Shown here: in pieces, positions 1 to 8,856 of the stretch
How the letters are laid out: each line of letters begins with the position of its first letter
Position numbering within the stretch: position 1 is the first letter of the stretch
Origin: Lacunisphaera sp.
GTDB lineage: Bacteria; Verrucomicrobiota; Verrucomicrobiia; Opitutales; Opitutaceae
DNA length: 64,000 nucleotides
Assembly: GCA_029945445.1 (NCBI GenBank)
Contig: JAQSCO010000061.1
Location: 1 to 64,000, forward strand
Direction: 5' to 3'
Made by a program: the position numbers and the translations under genes
Notes under the pieces: model-generated
Database searches by the model: none
Told to the model about the DNA's origin: nothing
What the model saw: the letters and a program-made list of their open reading frames with translations, nothing else

Positions 1-47
1 GGGCTTCGCCGCGACAGTCTTCGTGCCGCTGCCGCGGCGAGCGAAGC

Positions 48-135
48 TGGCGGAGAGGGAGGGATTCGAACCCCCGGGACCTTGCGGCCCACCTGATTTC
101 GAGTCAGGCGCGATCGACCACTCTGCCACCTCTCC
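48..135 (-). tRNA. tRNA-Ser(CGA)
   Basis: Read on the minus strand, this is a class II tRNA with a 7-bp acceptor stem (GGAGAGG pairing with CCTCTCC), a long variable arm, a T-loop GGTTCGAATCC and an encoded CCA. The anticodon stem CCTGA/TCAGG holds loop CTCGAAA, so the anticodon is CGA, reading UCG serine codons. The length of 88 nt with CCA fits tRNA-Ser. Confidence 0.95.
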
Positions 136-160
136 GTGAGCAAGGAGCGGGAACGTAGGC

Positions 161-358
161 CGCGCCGTTGAAAACGGAAGCCGAAAGTTACCGGACGACC
201 AAAGACTTGAGCCGGAGCGTAGAGAGTTCTGCGTGGCTTCGGTTTATGCACTTCGAAGCAACATTTGGTGTCACCAAACTAGCTCCGGTTTTGGCGAGCC
301 CATTTGGAAATATGCCAAACAGATTTGGTCGATGGAGGGAAAGACCACCGACCATGGA
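161..358 (+). repeat. Imperfect direct repeat, copy A
   Basis: About 195 bp that aligns colinearly with 1191-1382. Both copies share GTTGAAAACGGAAG/ATTGAAAACGGAAG near the left end, then GACCAAAGACTT and GAGAGTTCT. Near the right end both carry the 17-mer TTTGGAAATATGCCAAA (here 303-319), whose ends TTTGG/CCAAA form an inverted repeat. The copy lies downstream of the PEP-CTERM gene at 409-1116 (transcribed leftward), while copy B lies upstream of that gene. No coding potential is convincing here. Confidence 0.75.
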
Positions 359-408
359 ATCGTCCTGCTCAGAAGATGCGGCCGACTTTCATCCAACCCC
401 GGTTCCAA

Positions 409-1116
409 TCAAACAGACCGACGATACCGACGGAAGCCGACCAGACCGAGAGCGCCCAAGCCAAAGAGGATGGCGTAGGTGGAGGGTTCGGGAATCGCGG
501 AGGAGATCGTCAGGCTCTGAACCGTCATGTATAACGTCGTGTCAACATTCGAGATGCGAGTAGTAAGGCTGAAAACCCCGCTGGTGATCTGGCTGCCCGC
601 GGTATAGGTGCCGAGGAGGCCCGCGAAATATGTGTTAGCATCCGGCAGCGAACCACTCGGCGCGGTCAAAGTGCCCATGACGAGGTTGAAGCCTAGGTTC
701 AACTGCTTGACCACCCCGCCGTTCGGCCCGGTCAGGCCAGTGTAGATGCTGCCAACGCCGTCAAATGAGGCATAAATAGAAAGGCTGTTATTGAAGGCTT
801 GGATTTCGCTATACTGCGATCCGTCAGTCGGGGTCAGCCAGGTGCCGCCGAGTCCCGTGCCTGTCACGTTGGTAAACAGGATCGGATCTGAAGGAACGTC
901 ACCCCTCCAAATGTAGCCCGGATTGGTTCCGGTCACTAAGAACCCGGTGGTCATCGGCGCGGAATTGAGCGTGACACCAAACGTCACGGCCTGCCCGGCC
1001 GTGTATCCCACCGCCGTCGTGTTCATGGTGCCATTGAAAGTGAAGACCACCTGCGCCCGAGCGAGCAGCGGCAATGCGATGAATGCGATGACTGCTAAGC
1101 GTTGTTTGAAGGGCAT
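409..1116 (-). CDS. PEP-CTERM sorting domain protein
   Basis: This 235-residue secreted protein has a signal peptide at its start (MPFKQRLAVIAFIALPLLARAQ). The C-terminus is a PEP-CTERM sorting signal: IPEPSTYA at about residues 209-216, a hydrophobic helix, then an Arg-rich tail RRYRRS. In PEP-CTERM systems this tail is recognised by an exosortase and the protein is placed at the cell surface; no exosortase gene is in this window. The central 180 residues are Gly/Thr/Asn-rich with no motif I recognise. The gene is monocistronic and is flanked by direct repeats at 161-358 and 1191-1382. Confidence 0.85.
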   Translation of the reverse strand: MPFKQRLAVIAFIALPLLARAQVVFTFNGTMNTTAVGYTAGQAVTFGVTLNSAPMTTGFLVTGTNPGYIWRGDVPSDPILFTNVTGTGLGGTWLTPTDGSQYSEIQAFNNSLSIYASFDGVGSIYTGLTGPNGGVVKQLNLGFNLVMGTLTAPSGSLPDANTYFAGLLGTYTAGSQITSGVFSLTTRISNVDTTLYMTVQSLTISSAIPEPSTYAILFGLGALGLVGFRRYRRSV

Positions 1117-1190
1117 GTGGTCTGGAATCTAGGGCCGATTACTGATAGGAAAATGAATTATCATCTTGCCTAAGATGCGGCAAAGTAAGT

Positions 1191-1382
1191 CGCGGCATTG
1201 AAAACGGAAGCAGAAAGTTACTGGGAGACCAAAGACTTAAGCTGAAGCGTCGAGAGTTCTCCGTGGGTTCGATTTACGCAGTTCGACGTGATGGGTGGTG
1301 TCATTAAATTCGCTGTCGTTTTGACGAGCCCATTTGGAAATATGCCAAACCGATGAGCTTGATGAAGAGAGCGATCACTGAC
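1191..1382 (+). repeat. Imperfect direct repeat, copy B, filling the gap before the next gene
   Basis: Colinear with copy A at 161-358, with scattered substitutions. It keeps TTTGGAAATATGCCAAA at 1333-1349. The copies frame the PEP-CTERM gene at 409-1116 like a duplicated flank. Copy B accounts for half of the 389-base gene-free stretch at 1117-1505; I see nothing else there beyond the likely start signals of the next gene. Confidence 0.75.
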
Positions 1383-1505
1383 CAAACCGAATATTGTCCC
1401 CGTCGAATTTGAACGCCACAGGCCAATTTTGAGCCAGCCGACTTACAATCGGGGCAGGCCAGATGCCTTGACTCCAACCGCGTCCATTGAGACCTTGCGG
1501 CCGGA

Positions 1506-2195
1506 ATGAAACGCTTGCTGGCATTAATGCTCGTTGGGTTTGCAGCTTTGACGACCCCGGCAAGTTCGCAGGTCACGCTTTCCGGAGTCACCATGTGGTT
1601 GGGAGATTCCTCGGGTGCGCCCGATGCCGGTTATTGGGACACGATGGGCAACGGAGACGGCAGTGGTATCGCGAACGTCTATCTGACTGGTTTGAGTGGG
1701 GCGATTTTCAACACCAGCGGCGATACAAATGCCTCGCTAAATCCCAACCTCAGTCTGGCTCCCGGCACCTTCGTGATTCAATTGGCCGGGGAAACGTCGA
1801 GCACCTTCGGCGTCGGCATCAACCTTTACTTCGACGGGGATCTGACGAACAACCGCATCAGCGCTTTCGTGCCGTTTGCCAGCAGCAGTTTCTCGGTCGT
1901 TTCGGGTGCAACGACAACCTAGGGAGAATCGGGAGTAAACATCTTCGGCTCGGGTTCGCTTTCCTATTCGGCCGGCGGGATGCTGGTGACGCTGACAAGT
2001 TTCTCCGCGCCCGCCGTGGCGTCCTTCGACTACGTCGGGTATTACGTTAACACGCCGCAAGGAGGAGGGGACACGGTTGCCACCATGACGCTGACCGTCA
2101 CCGCCATCCCCGAACCCTCCACCTACGCAGCTATCCTCGGTTTCGTCTCCCTGCTCGGAGTCTTCTATCATCGGCGTCGGACAGTGAAGGCCTGA
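1506..2195 (+). pseudogene. PEP-CTERM protein interrupted by one in-frame amber codon
   Basis: The first part (1506-1922) reads MKRLLALMLVGF with a signal peptide ending near ASSQ, then 138 residues of Gly/Ser/Asn-rich exported protein. A TAG at 1920-1922 ends it. The same frame is open beyond the stop, through GESGVNIFGSGSLSYS, into a proper PEP-CTERM tail: IPEPSTYAAILGF, a helix, then HRRRTVK, ending at 2193-2195. Restoring the one codon would give an intact protein of about 229 residues. The stop truncates the protein before its sorting signal, so the gene is probably a recent pseudogene, a sequencing error, or an amber codon that is read through. Nothing in the window suggests an amber suppressor. 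Confidence 0.8.
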
Positions 2196-2307
2196 GTCAG
2201 GCCGGCAGTCCGGATTTGATGAGCTTCGGAAATCCGCACGATCCATAGTTAGCGTTGCAGCGGCCGGGGGCGTGTCCTATGCCCTCTCCTGTCCACGCCA
2301 ACCACCG

Positions 2308-2706
2308 ATGAATCCACCCGACACCCCGGCCACCGTTCTCCTTGTGGATGATGACAAGAACCTGCTGGCAATTTTCTCCGAGGCGCTCTCGCCCGATTTC
2401 ACGAGTGACACCGCCAGTTCGGTGAAGGATGCCGAGGCCCTGATGAATGCCCGGAAATACAAGGTCGTCGTCAGCGACCATAACATGCCCGGCGGCAACG
2501 GACTCAATTTCCTGGCGCGGGTCCGCAAGCAGCATCCGGAGACCATCCGGCTGCTCCTGACCAGTTACCTAGACCCGAAGCTGATGGCGGGCTTGAGCGA
2601 GGCCGAGCCTTATCGCTACCTGCTCAAGCCCATTTCCATCCCGGATTTGCTGAAAGCCGTGCGGGATGCGAGCAAGCACCACGACCAGGGCAAGCCGGCC
2701 GCCTGA
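2308..2706 (+). CDS. Single-domain response regulator (receiver only)
   Basis: This 132-residue protein consists only of a CheY-like receiver domain. The acidic pocket is VLLVDDD at residues 11-16, the phospho-acceptor is Asp57 in VVVSDHNMPGG, and the conserved Lys is Lys107 in YLLKP. There is no output domain, so it would act by partner binding or as a phosphorelay intermediate. The SDHNMPG motif is common in receivers linked to c-di-GMP or hybrid-kinase systems, but no partner lies nearby. I chose the ATG at 2308, just ahead of the domain; upstream codons in frame look non-coding. Confidence 0.88.
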   Translation: MNPPDTPATVLLVDDDKNLLAIFSEALSPDFTSDTASSVKDAEALMNARKYKVVVSDHNMPGGNGLNFLARVRKQHPETIRLLLTSYLDPKLMAGLSEAEPYRYLLKPISIPDLLKAVRDASKHHDQGKPAA

Positions 2707-2715
2707 CCGCCGGCT

Positions 2716-3123
2716 TCAGACGTTCTCGTCCTCGATGCCGTCCAGTGCGCGGCGGTTTTTCGGCAGGTGCTGGGGGAAGAAGGAATAATACAGCATCAGC
2801 TGCCAGCTGCGCGACGAGCGGTAGAGCGCCACCGGGATGAGCACGGAGAACGCCAGCGCCAGCCCGACCGCGGTCCGGCCGCCGAGCGCGCCGTAATACC
2901 AGAGCAACGCCACAGGCGTGAGCGCACCGACGAGGGTGAGCCCGTAATTCAGCGACATGGCGCCGAGGTAGAACCCCTCGTCCTTCTCATACTTCAGGCC
3001 GCAGGCCGGGCAGGCCTCGTTCAGCTCAAAGAACTTGCCGGCCTTGAACAGCGTGCGGCCGCCACAATTGGGGCAGCGGTTCGTGAGCCCGCGGGTGATG
3101 ATCTGGCCTGGGGTGACTTCCAT
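2716..3123 (-). CDS. DUF983 family membrane protein
   Basis: This 135-residue protein starts with a zinc-ribbon-like part holding two CxxC pairs (CPNCGG and CPACGL, about residues 18-41). Two to three hydrophobic segments follow around YGLTLVGALTPVALLWYY and VGLALAFSVLIPVALY. This is the arrangement of DUF983 proteins, whose function is unknown. The start at 3123 was chosen because MEVTPGQI begins the conserved region and upstream sequence falls in a palindromic repeat. It lies downstream of tsf but beyond a terminator, so it is probably transcribed separately. Confidence 0.82.
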   Translation of the reverse strand: MEVTPGQIITRGLTNRCPNCGGRTLFKAGKFFELNEACPACGLKYEKDEGFYLGAMSLNYGLTLVGALTPVALLWYYGALGGRTAVGLALAFSVLIPVALYRSSRSWQLMLYYSFFPQHLPKNRRALDGIEDENV

Positions 3124-3168
3124 CAGGAACAGGCTAGCCACGGATTGCGCAGATGCACACGGATAATC

Positions 3169-3220
3169 TGGAGGGCCCGCGTCTCTGCGGGCCGTGGCTC
3201 GCAGGGACGCGAGCCCTCCA
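3169..3220. repeat. Near-perfect 25-bp inverted repeat (REP-like)
   Basis: The left arm TGGAGGGCCCGCGTCTCTGC continues to GGGCC. The right arm is its reverse complement with three mismatches and ends GAGCCCTCCA. Almost no loop is left, so the element could form a cruciform or long hairpin. It lies between DUF983 and tsf and is followed by no T tract. Other palindromes of this kind are at 44210-44261 and 52129-52203. Confidence 0.8.
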
Positions 3221-3228
3221 CCCAAAGT

Positions 3229-3255
3229 AAAAAAGCGCCCCCACGCGGGAGCGCT
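3229..3255 (-). terminator. Rho-independent terminator of rpsB-tsf
   Basis: On the minus strand AGCGCTCCC pairs with GGGGGCGCT across a short loop and is followed by TTTTTT. It lies about 25 bases after the tsf stop codon. Confidence 0.85.
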
Positions 3256-3279
3256 CTCGAATGCCAAACCGGCCGGCCC

Positions 3280-3870
3280 TCAGGCGCCCAGCTGGTAGCG
3301 GACGAAGCGGCGGATCTGCATGTTCTCGCCGAGCTTCGCGATGTTCTCGTTGAGGATGTCCTTGATCGTCTTGTCCGGGTTCTTGACGAAGGGCTGGTCG
3401 AGGAGGCAGACCTGCGAGTAATACTTGTCGAGCTTGCCCTCGACGATCTTCTGCACGGCCGCCGGCGGCTTGCCCGCGAGCTGCGCCATGGCGATGTCGC
3501 GCTCCTTGGCCAGTTCGGCCTCGGGCACTTCCTCGCGGCGGACGTAGACGGGGTTGGCGGCGGCGATCTGCAGGCAGACGTCGCGGCAGAACGTCTTGAA
3601 GTCGTCCGTCTTGGCGACGAAGTCCGTCTCGCAGTTGACCTCGAGGAGCACGCCGACCTTGCCGCCGACGTGGATGTAGGACTCGACCAGGCCTTCCTTG
3701 GTGGAACGGCCGGAGAGCTTGTCAATCTTGCCGCCGAGCTTCTTGCGCAGGATGGTCTGCGCCTGCTCCAGGTTGCCCTGGGCTTCATCGAGGGCCTTCT
3801 TGCATTCAAGCATCCCGGCGCCGGTTTTTTCGCGGAGTTCCGCGACCATGCTGGCTGTGACAACGGACAT
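3280..3870 (-). CDS. tsf: Translation elongation factor Ts
   Basis: EF-Ts is the guanine nucleotide exchange factor that regenerates EF-Tu-GTP in the cytoplasm. The 196-residue protein opens with the UBA-like N-terminal domain (VAELREKTGAGMLECKKAL, residues 9-27). It carries the Tu-contacting motif NCETDFVAK at about residues 79-87. It is short compared with the roughly 280-residue E. coli protein, so it has a compact core like the short EF-Ts of Thermus. It follows rpsB by 19 bases, the usual rpsB-tsf operon, and a strong terminator ends the unit. Confidence 0.97.
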   Translation of the reverse strand: MSVVTASMVAELREKTGAGMLECKKALDEAQGNLEQAQTILRKKLGGKIDKLSGRSTKEGLVESYIHVGGKVGVLLEVNCETDFVAKTDDFKTFCRDVCLQIAAANPVYVRREEVPEAELAKERDIAMAQLAGKPPAAVQKIVEGKLDKYYSQVCLLDQPFVKNPDKTIKDILNENIAKLGENMQIRRFVRYQLGA

Positions 3871-3889
3871 AGGAGGTGGGCTTTGGTGA

Positions 3890-4765
3890 TTAGACTTCGT
3901 CCGTCGTGACGGCCGACTTCTTGGCGCCGGTGCGGGCGGTGCGCTTCTTGACGACGACCTTCTCTTCCTCGACGAGGCCCTTCAGGTTGGCGGGGATCAC
4001 GACCTTATCGAGGTCGACGTCGCCGGCGGCGTTGACGCCGGACGCGGCGGCCTTGGCCTCGGCGGTGGCGTTGCGGCGGGTCTCGCGGTGGGCCAGGCCC
4101 TGCGTGATCGCCTCGACGATGGTCTCGACGATGATGCGGACGGACTTCGTCGCATCGTCGTTGCCCGGGATCGGGTGTGTGAGCTGGGTCGGGTCGGAGT
4201 TGGTGTCGACGAGGCCGATCGAGGGCATGCCGACGCGCTTGGCCTCGGCCACCGCGATCTCCTCGTAGCTGGTGTCGATCACGAACATCGCGCCGGGCAG
4301 GCCGGTGAGGTTGGCGATGCCGTCAAAGTTGCGGGTCATGCGGGCCATCTCGCGGCGGATGGCGGACTCCTCCTTGGAGGAGAACTTGCCGAGCTCGCCG
4401 CTGGCGTCCATCGCCTGGAACTTTTTGAACTTGGCGAGGGACTTCTTGATGGTCTCGAAATTGGTGAGCGTGCCACCCATCCAGCGGTTGGTCACGTAGG
4501 GCATGCCGGTCGTGGCGGCGGCCTCCTTGATCAGTTCCTGCGCCTGGCGCTTGGTGCCGACGAGCAGGACGTCATCGCCGTGGGCGACGAGCTGTTCGAT
4601 GAACGCGCACGCCTTTTCCAGCGCGGCATGCGTCTTCTCGAGGTCGATGATGGTGATGCCCTGGCGGTGGTCGAAAACGTAGGGCTTGGAGCGCGGATTC
4701 CACCGCTTGGTCTGGTGACCCAGGTGGACGCCGGCATCGAGGAGGTCTTTCGGAGTGATGTTCAT
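3890..4765 (-). CDS. rpsB: 30S ribosomal protein S2
   Basis: This is ribosomal protein S2, a small-subunit component at the head/platform junction. The family core is clear: ITPKDLLDAGVHLGHQTKRWNP at the start, then LLVGTKRQA, TNRWMGGTLTNF, and the late GLVDTNSDP. The protein is 291 residues, about 50 longer than E. coli S2; the extra is an Ala/Lys-rich tail ending KKSAVTTDEV. I start at the ATG at 4765 because MNITPKDLL matches the family start; a GTG 24 bases upstream is possible. It is first gene of rpsB-tsf. Confidence 0.96.
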   Translation of the reverse strand: MNITPKDLLDAGVHLGHQTKRWNPRSKPYVFDHRQGITIIDLEKTHAALEKACAFIEQLVAHGDDVLLVGTKRQAQELIKEAAATTGMPYVTNRWMGGTLTNFETIKKSLAKFKKFQAMDASGELGKFSSKEESAIRREMARMTRNFDGIANLTGLPGAMFVIDTSYEEIAVAEAKRVGMPSIGLVDTNSDPTQLTHPIPGNDDATKSVRIIVETIVEAITQGLAHRETRRNATAEAKAAASGVNAAGDVDLDKVVIPANLKGLVEEEKVVVKKRTARTGAKKSAVTTDEV

Positions 4766-5073
4766 ATGATCTATGTCGTAACGAGACACAGGTCGGCCAA
4801 CTGGGCCGCCTTGCGATCGTAACTGCAGTTAACGGTTATGGGTTGAAGGAACGGGAAAGGCCGAAAAGACAGACCGGCACCGCCCTTGGCAAGACCGATT
4901 CAGAGTATTTTTCGGCCGGAGGCGCCGGCCGACGGAATACCACCGGCCATGTCCTGCCGGTTTTCTGTGCAAAAAATGGCGTTGCAACAAGATAAGCACG
5001 AATCCCCAATCCGGTTTAGCACTCCGCACTGGTCAACCCAAGGCCGAATCCCCTAGGTTCCATTCATTCCACC
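4766..5073. other. Divergent intergenic region between rpsB and the cytochrome gene
   Basis: These 308 bases should hold the promoters of rpsB (leftward) and the b562-like gene (rightward). I could not identify a convincing -35/-10 pair on either strand, and no RNA gene is apparent. Confidence 0.5.
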
Positions 5074-5529
5074 ATGAAAAGCCCCCTCCTCTTCGCCGCC
5101 CTCGCCTTGTCCCTTTGTCTCCCGGCCGCGCCTGTCGGGCGGGCGGCGGAGCCGGAACACAAGAAGAAGGCCGAGGAGACCGAGCTGGGCAACACGATGG
5201 AGAAAATGAACGGTGCGTGGCGCAAACTCAAGAAGCAGGCGGGCGATGCCACGAACAACGCCGCCTCCCTCGCGCTGGTTGCCACCATGAAGGCCTGCGC
5301 CGAGAAGGCGCTCACGCTCAAACCCGCTCGCGCCGAGGACGTGCCCGCCGCCGGCCGCGCAGATTTCGTCGCGGACTACCAGAAGGACATGAAGGAGTTC
5401 GTCTCGCTGGTCGGGGAACTGGAGAAGGCCTTCCAGGCCGGCGACAACGCCGCCGCGCAGGCGCTCATCCAGAAGATGGGCGCGGCGCAGAAGGAAGGGC
5501 ACAAGGAATTCAAGCGGCCGGACCTGTGA
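5074..5529 (+). CDS. Cytochrome b562-like periplasmic protein
   Basis: This 151-residue protein has a signal peptide (MKSPLLFAALALSLCLPAAP, cleavage near GRAA). The rest looks like the four-helix bundle of the cytochrome b562 family. The axial haem ligands have candidates at both ends: Met in NTMEKMNGAW near the mature start, and His in AQKEGHKEFKRP close to the C-terminus. The shared block AGRADFVADYQKDMKEFVSL is also characteristic. Family members are soluble periplasmic b-type cytochromes or apo four-helix proteins of uncertain role. The gene is alone and is followed at once by a terminator. Confidence 0.8.
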   Translation: MKSPLLFAALALSLCLPAAPVGRAAEPEHKKKAEETELGNTMEKMNGAWRKLKKQAGDATNNAASLALVATMKACAEKALTLKPARAEDVPAAGRADFVADYQKDMKEFVSLVGELEKAFQAGDNAAAQALIQKMGAAQKEGHKEFKRPDL

Positions 5530-5555
5530 GCGGCGAGCGCCGCGCAGTTGACCCG

Positions 5556-5587
5556 GGCGGGACCAACGGTCCCGCCTTTTTGTTTTT
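5556..5587 (+). terminator. Rho-independent terminator
   Basis: GGCGGGACC and GGTCCCGCC pair across the loop AAC and are followed by TTTTTGTTTTT. It ends the cytochrome b562-like transcript and directly precedes the ara promoter candidate. Confidence 0.88.
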
Positions 5588-5607
5588 CAGGTTCGCCAGT
5601 CTATAAT
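5580..5607 (+). promoter_or_regulatory. Candidate promoter of the ara operon
   Basis: A perfect TATAAT lies at 5602-5607, with a weak -35 match TTGTTT at 5580-5585 (16-base spacing). The -35 overlaps the T tract of the upstream terminator. It is 64 bases before the araB ATG. No araR or araC gene is in the window, and I cannot define an operator. Confidence 0.45.
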
Positions 5608-5670
5608 GTGACTGTAAGGTAACTGGACTGTTTCCCCAGCGCGGCGCCAGGGTTTTACTTCCCCACCCCA

Positions 5671-7320
5671 ATGTATACCCTCGGCATCGATTACGGCACG
5701 AACTCGGTGAGGGCGCTTGTGGTCCGCTGCGCCGACGGGGCCGAACTCGGCACGGCCGTCGTCAACTACCCCTCCGGCACGCAGGGCATCCTGCTCGACC
5801 CGCGCGACCATCACCTCGCCCGGCAGCACCCGGGCGATTATCTTTTCGGCCTCGAGAAATCCGTGCGCGGCGCGCTGGCCCAGGCGAAGAAGACCCGCGG
5901 CTTCGACGCGACGAAGGTCATCGGCCTCGGCGTCGACACCACCGGCTCGAGCCCGATCCCCGTCGACGCGCATAACGTCCCGCTCGCGCTGAACCCGAAG
6001 TGGAGAAAGAACCTCCACGCGCAGTGCTGGCTCTGGAAGGACCACACCGGCTGGCGCGAGGCCGCGCAGATCACGGCGCTCGCCGCGCAACACCGCCCGC
6101 AGTTCATCGCGAAATGCGGCAACGCCTACTCCTCCGAATGGTTCTGGTCCAAGCTCTGGCACTGCCACACCGTGGCGCCCAAGGTCTTCGCGGCCGCCTA
6201 CTCGTGGGTGGAGCTGTGCGACTGGTTGCCGTCCGTCCTCGCCGGCGTCACCGACCCGCGCCGGGTGAAGCGCGGCATCTGCGCCGCCGGCCACAAGGCG
6301 CTCTACTCCGACGACTGGGGCGGTTTGCCGGACAAGGAATTTCTCGCGCTCCTCGATCCGGCGCTCGCCGATTTGCGCGACCGCCTCTACACGCAGGCCC
6401 ACGACGCGAACGAATCCGCCGGCCGGCTCAGCGCCGCATGGGCCGCGAAACTCGGCCTGCCCGCCGGCCTCCCGATCGCCATCGGCGAATTCGACGTCCA
6501 CTACGGTGCCATCGGCTGCGGCGTCGCCGAGGGCACGCTCGTCAAGGTCATCGGCACCTCCACCTGCGATTGCGGCGTGGTGTCCGCCAGCAAGACCGTG
6601 CCCGACATTCCCGGCATCTGCGGCATCGTCCCCGGCGCGATCCTGCCCGGCTTCTACGGCATCGAGGCCGGCCAGTCCGCTGTCGGCGACATTTTCAAAT
6701 GGTGGATCGAGACCGTGTGCGAAGGCGACGCCGCGCGCCACCCGCGCCTCACGAAAGAGGTCGCGAAGCAAAGGCCCGGTCAGGCCGGCCTGCTGGCCCT
6801 CGACTGGCAGAACGGCAACCGCACCATCCTTGTCGACCCGTTGCTCACCGGCCTCATCCTCGGCTGCACGCTGCACACGACCCAGGCCGAGATCTACCGC
6901 GCGCTCATCGAGGCCACGGCCTTCGGCGCCCGCGCCATCATCGAGCGCCTCCGGGAATACGGCGTGCCCCTCGACCGCGTCGTCTGCGCCGGCGGCATCG
7001 CCGAGAAAAATCCGCTGCTCATGCAGATCTACGCCGACGTCACCGGTTGCACGATGCTCGTCTCCGGCTCCAGCCAGGCCTGCGCGCTCGGCGCCGCCGT
7101 GTCGGCCGCCGTGCTCGCCGGCGCGCACCCGGATTTCCCGACGGCGCAGAAGAAGATGACCTCGCTGAAGAAGATCGCCTACCAGCCGAAGCCCGCCGCG
7201 CAGAAAACCTATAACCAGCTCTACGCCCTCTACCGTCAGGTCCACGATTCCTTCGGCGGCCTCAATAAGTCCGCCGATCTCTCCCGTGTGATGAAGGACC
7301 TGCTCGCCCTGAAAAATTAA
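5671..7320 (+). CDS. araB: L-ribulokinase
   Basis: AraB phosphorylates L-ribulose with ATP to L-ribulose 5-phosphate, the second step of L-arabinose breakdown. The 549-residue length is typical. The FGGY-kinase N-domain begins YTLGIDYGTNSVRAL, with the phosphate-binding loop. The substrate/catalytic region is around GEFDVHYGAIGCG (about residue 272), and the C-domain has the adenosine motif CAGGIAEKNPLLMQIYADV. It is the first gene of araB-araA-araD, nine bases before araA, and is preceded by the TATAAT promoter candidate. Confidence 0.95.
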   Translation: MYTLGIDYGTNSVRALVVRCADGAELGTAVVNYPSGTQGILLDPRDHHLARQHPGDYLFGLEKSVRGALAQAKKTRGFDATKVIGLGVDTTGSSPIPVDAHNVPLALNPKWRKNLHAQCWLWKDHTGWREAAQITALAAQHRPQFIAKCGNAYSSEWFWSKLWHCHTVAPKVFAAAYSWVELCDWLPSVLAGVTDPRRVKRGICAAGHKALYSDDWGGLPDKEFLALLDPALADLRDRLYTQAHDANESAGRLSAAWAAKLGLPAGLPIAIGEFDVHYGAIGCGVAEGTLVKVIGTSTCDCGVVSASKTVPDIPGICGIVPGAILPGFYGIEAGQSAVGDIFKWWIETVCEGDAARHPRLTKEVAKQRPGQAGLLALDWQNGNRTILVDPLLTGLILGCTLHTTQAEIYRALIEATAFGARAIIERLREYGVPLDRVVCAGGIAEKNPLLMQIYADVTGCTMLVSGSSQACALGAAVSAAVLAGAHPDFPTAQKKMTSLKKIAYQPKPAAQKTYNQLYALYRQVHDSFGGLNKSADLSRVMKDLLALKN

Positions 7321-7329
7321 CCACCCACC

Positions 7330-8844
7330 ATGAAACTCCTCGCCTCCCCGGCAATCTGGTTCGTCTGCGGCTCGCAGCACCTCTACGGCCCGGGCCCGCT
7401 CAAGCAGGTCGCCGCCAATGCCAAGGAGGTCGCCGGCGCGCTCGCCGCGTCGAAACACGTCCCGCTCAAGGTCGTCTTCAAGGCGCTGCTCACGACCCCC
7501 GACGAGATCACGTCGCTCTGCCTCGCCGCCAACGCCGACCCGTCGTGCGCCGGTCTCGTGCTCTGGATGCACACGTTCTCGCCGTCGAAGATGTGGATCC
7601 GCGGCCTCACGTCGCTGCAGAAGCCCTTCTGCCACCTGCACACGCAGTTCAACCGCGACCTGCCGTGGGCGACGATCGACATGGACTTCATGAACCTCAA
7701 CCAGGCCGCGCACGGCGACCGCGAGGCGGGGTTCCTCCACTCGCGCCTCCGCCTCGGCCGCAAGGTCGTCGTCGGTCACTGGAGCGACGACGAGGTCCAG
7801 CAGCGCCTCGGCGCCTGGGTGCGCGTCGCCCGTGCGTGGCACGACTGGCAGGGCGCAAAGTTCGCGCGCTTCGGCGACAACATGCGGCAGGTCGCCGTCA
7901 CCGAGGGCGACAAGGTCGCCGCGGAGATCCGCTTCGGCTTCGCGACCAACGGCTACGGCCTCGGCGACCTCGTCGCGAAGATTTCCGACATCGGCATCCA
8001 CGACAAGCACATCGACCGGCTCTGCGCCGAATACGAGGACACTTACACCGTCGCCAAGGCACTCCGGAAAGGCGGCGCCCGCCACGACTCGCTCCGCTAC
8101 GGCGCGCGCCTCGAGCTCGGCCTGCGCGCGTTTTTGGAGGCCGGCGACTTCAAGGGCTTCACCACGACGTTCGAGGACCTGCATGGCCTGCGCCAGCTGC
8201 CGGGCCTCGCCGTGCAGCGGCTCATGGCCGAGGGCTACGGTTTCGGCGCCGAGGGCGACTGGAAGACCGCCGCGCTGCTCCGCGCCATGAAGGTCATCGG
8301 CCACGGCCTGCCCGGCGGCACGTCGTTCATGGAGGACTACACCTACCATCTCTCGCCCCAGGGCCCCCAGGTCCTCGGCTCGCACATGCTCGAGATCTGC
8401 CCGACGATCGCCGGCACCAAGCCGACGCTCGAGATCCACCCGCTCGGCATCGGCGGCCGCGAGGATCCCGTGCGCCTCGTGTTCGATGCCCCTGCCGGCC
8501 CCGCGCTCAATGCCTCGCTCGTCGACATGGGCAGCCGTTTCCGGCTCATCGTCAACGAGGTCACCGCCGTCAAGCCGCCGAAGCTGCCCAAGCTTCCCGT
8601 CGCGCGCGCCGTGTGGGAATGCTCGCCCGATTTCAAGACCGCCTGCGCCGCGTGGATCTACGCCGGCGGCGCGCACCACACGGGTTACAGCTACAGCGTC
8701 ACGACGGAGCACCTCGAAGATTTCGCCGAGATCGCCGGCATCGAGCTGGCCGTGATCGACGGCGGCACGAAGCTCCGCGAATTCAAAAGCGAACTCCGGC
8801 AGAACGACCTCTACTACGCCCTCGCCCAGGGCCTGCGCGTCTGA
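7330..8844 (+). CDS. araA: L-arabinose isomerase
   Basis: AraA interconverts L-arabinose and L-ribulose with a divalent metal. The 504-residue protein has the family start [16 protein letters not shown]. The metal and catalytic residues are in recognisable blocks: the Glu in [13 protein letters not shown], the Glu in [10 protein letters not shown], the His in [12 protein letters not shown] (the arrangement seen in Gram-positive AraA), and the late His pair in [12 protein letters not shown]. It lies between araB (9 bases) and araD (12 bases) on one transcript. Confidence 0.96.
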   Translation: MKLLASPAIWFVCGSQHLYGPGPLKQVAANAKEVAGALAASKHVPLKVVFKALLTTPDEITSLCLAANADPSCAGLVLWMHTFSPSKMWIRGLTSLQKPFCHLHTQFNRDLPWATIDMDFMNLNQAAHGDREAGFLHSRLRLGRKVVVGHWSDDEVQQRLGAWVRVARAWHDWQGAKFARFGDNMRQVAVTEGDKVAAEIRFGFATNGYGLGDLVAKISDIGIHDKHIDRLCAEYEDTYTVAKALRKGGARHDSLRYGARLELGLRAFLEAGDFKGFTTTFEDLHGLRQLPGLAVQRLMAEGYGFGAEGDWKTAALLRAMKVIGHGLPGGTSFMEDYTYHLSPQGPQVLGSHMLEICPTIAGTKPTLEIHPLGIGGREDPVRLVFDAPAGPALNASLVDMGSRFRLIVNEVTAVKPPKLPKLPVARAVWECSPDFKTACAAWIYAGGAHHTGYSYSVTTEHLEDFAEIAGIELAVIDGGTKLREFKSELRQNDLYYALAQGLRV

Positions 8845-8856
8845 CAAGTTCGCCCC

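Noticed and set aside
2272..2307. Earlier start for the receiver protein
   Set aside because: The twelve extra residues precede the conserved domain and look non-coding; the ATG at 2308 fits the family.
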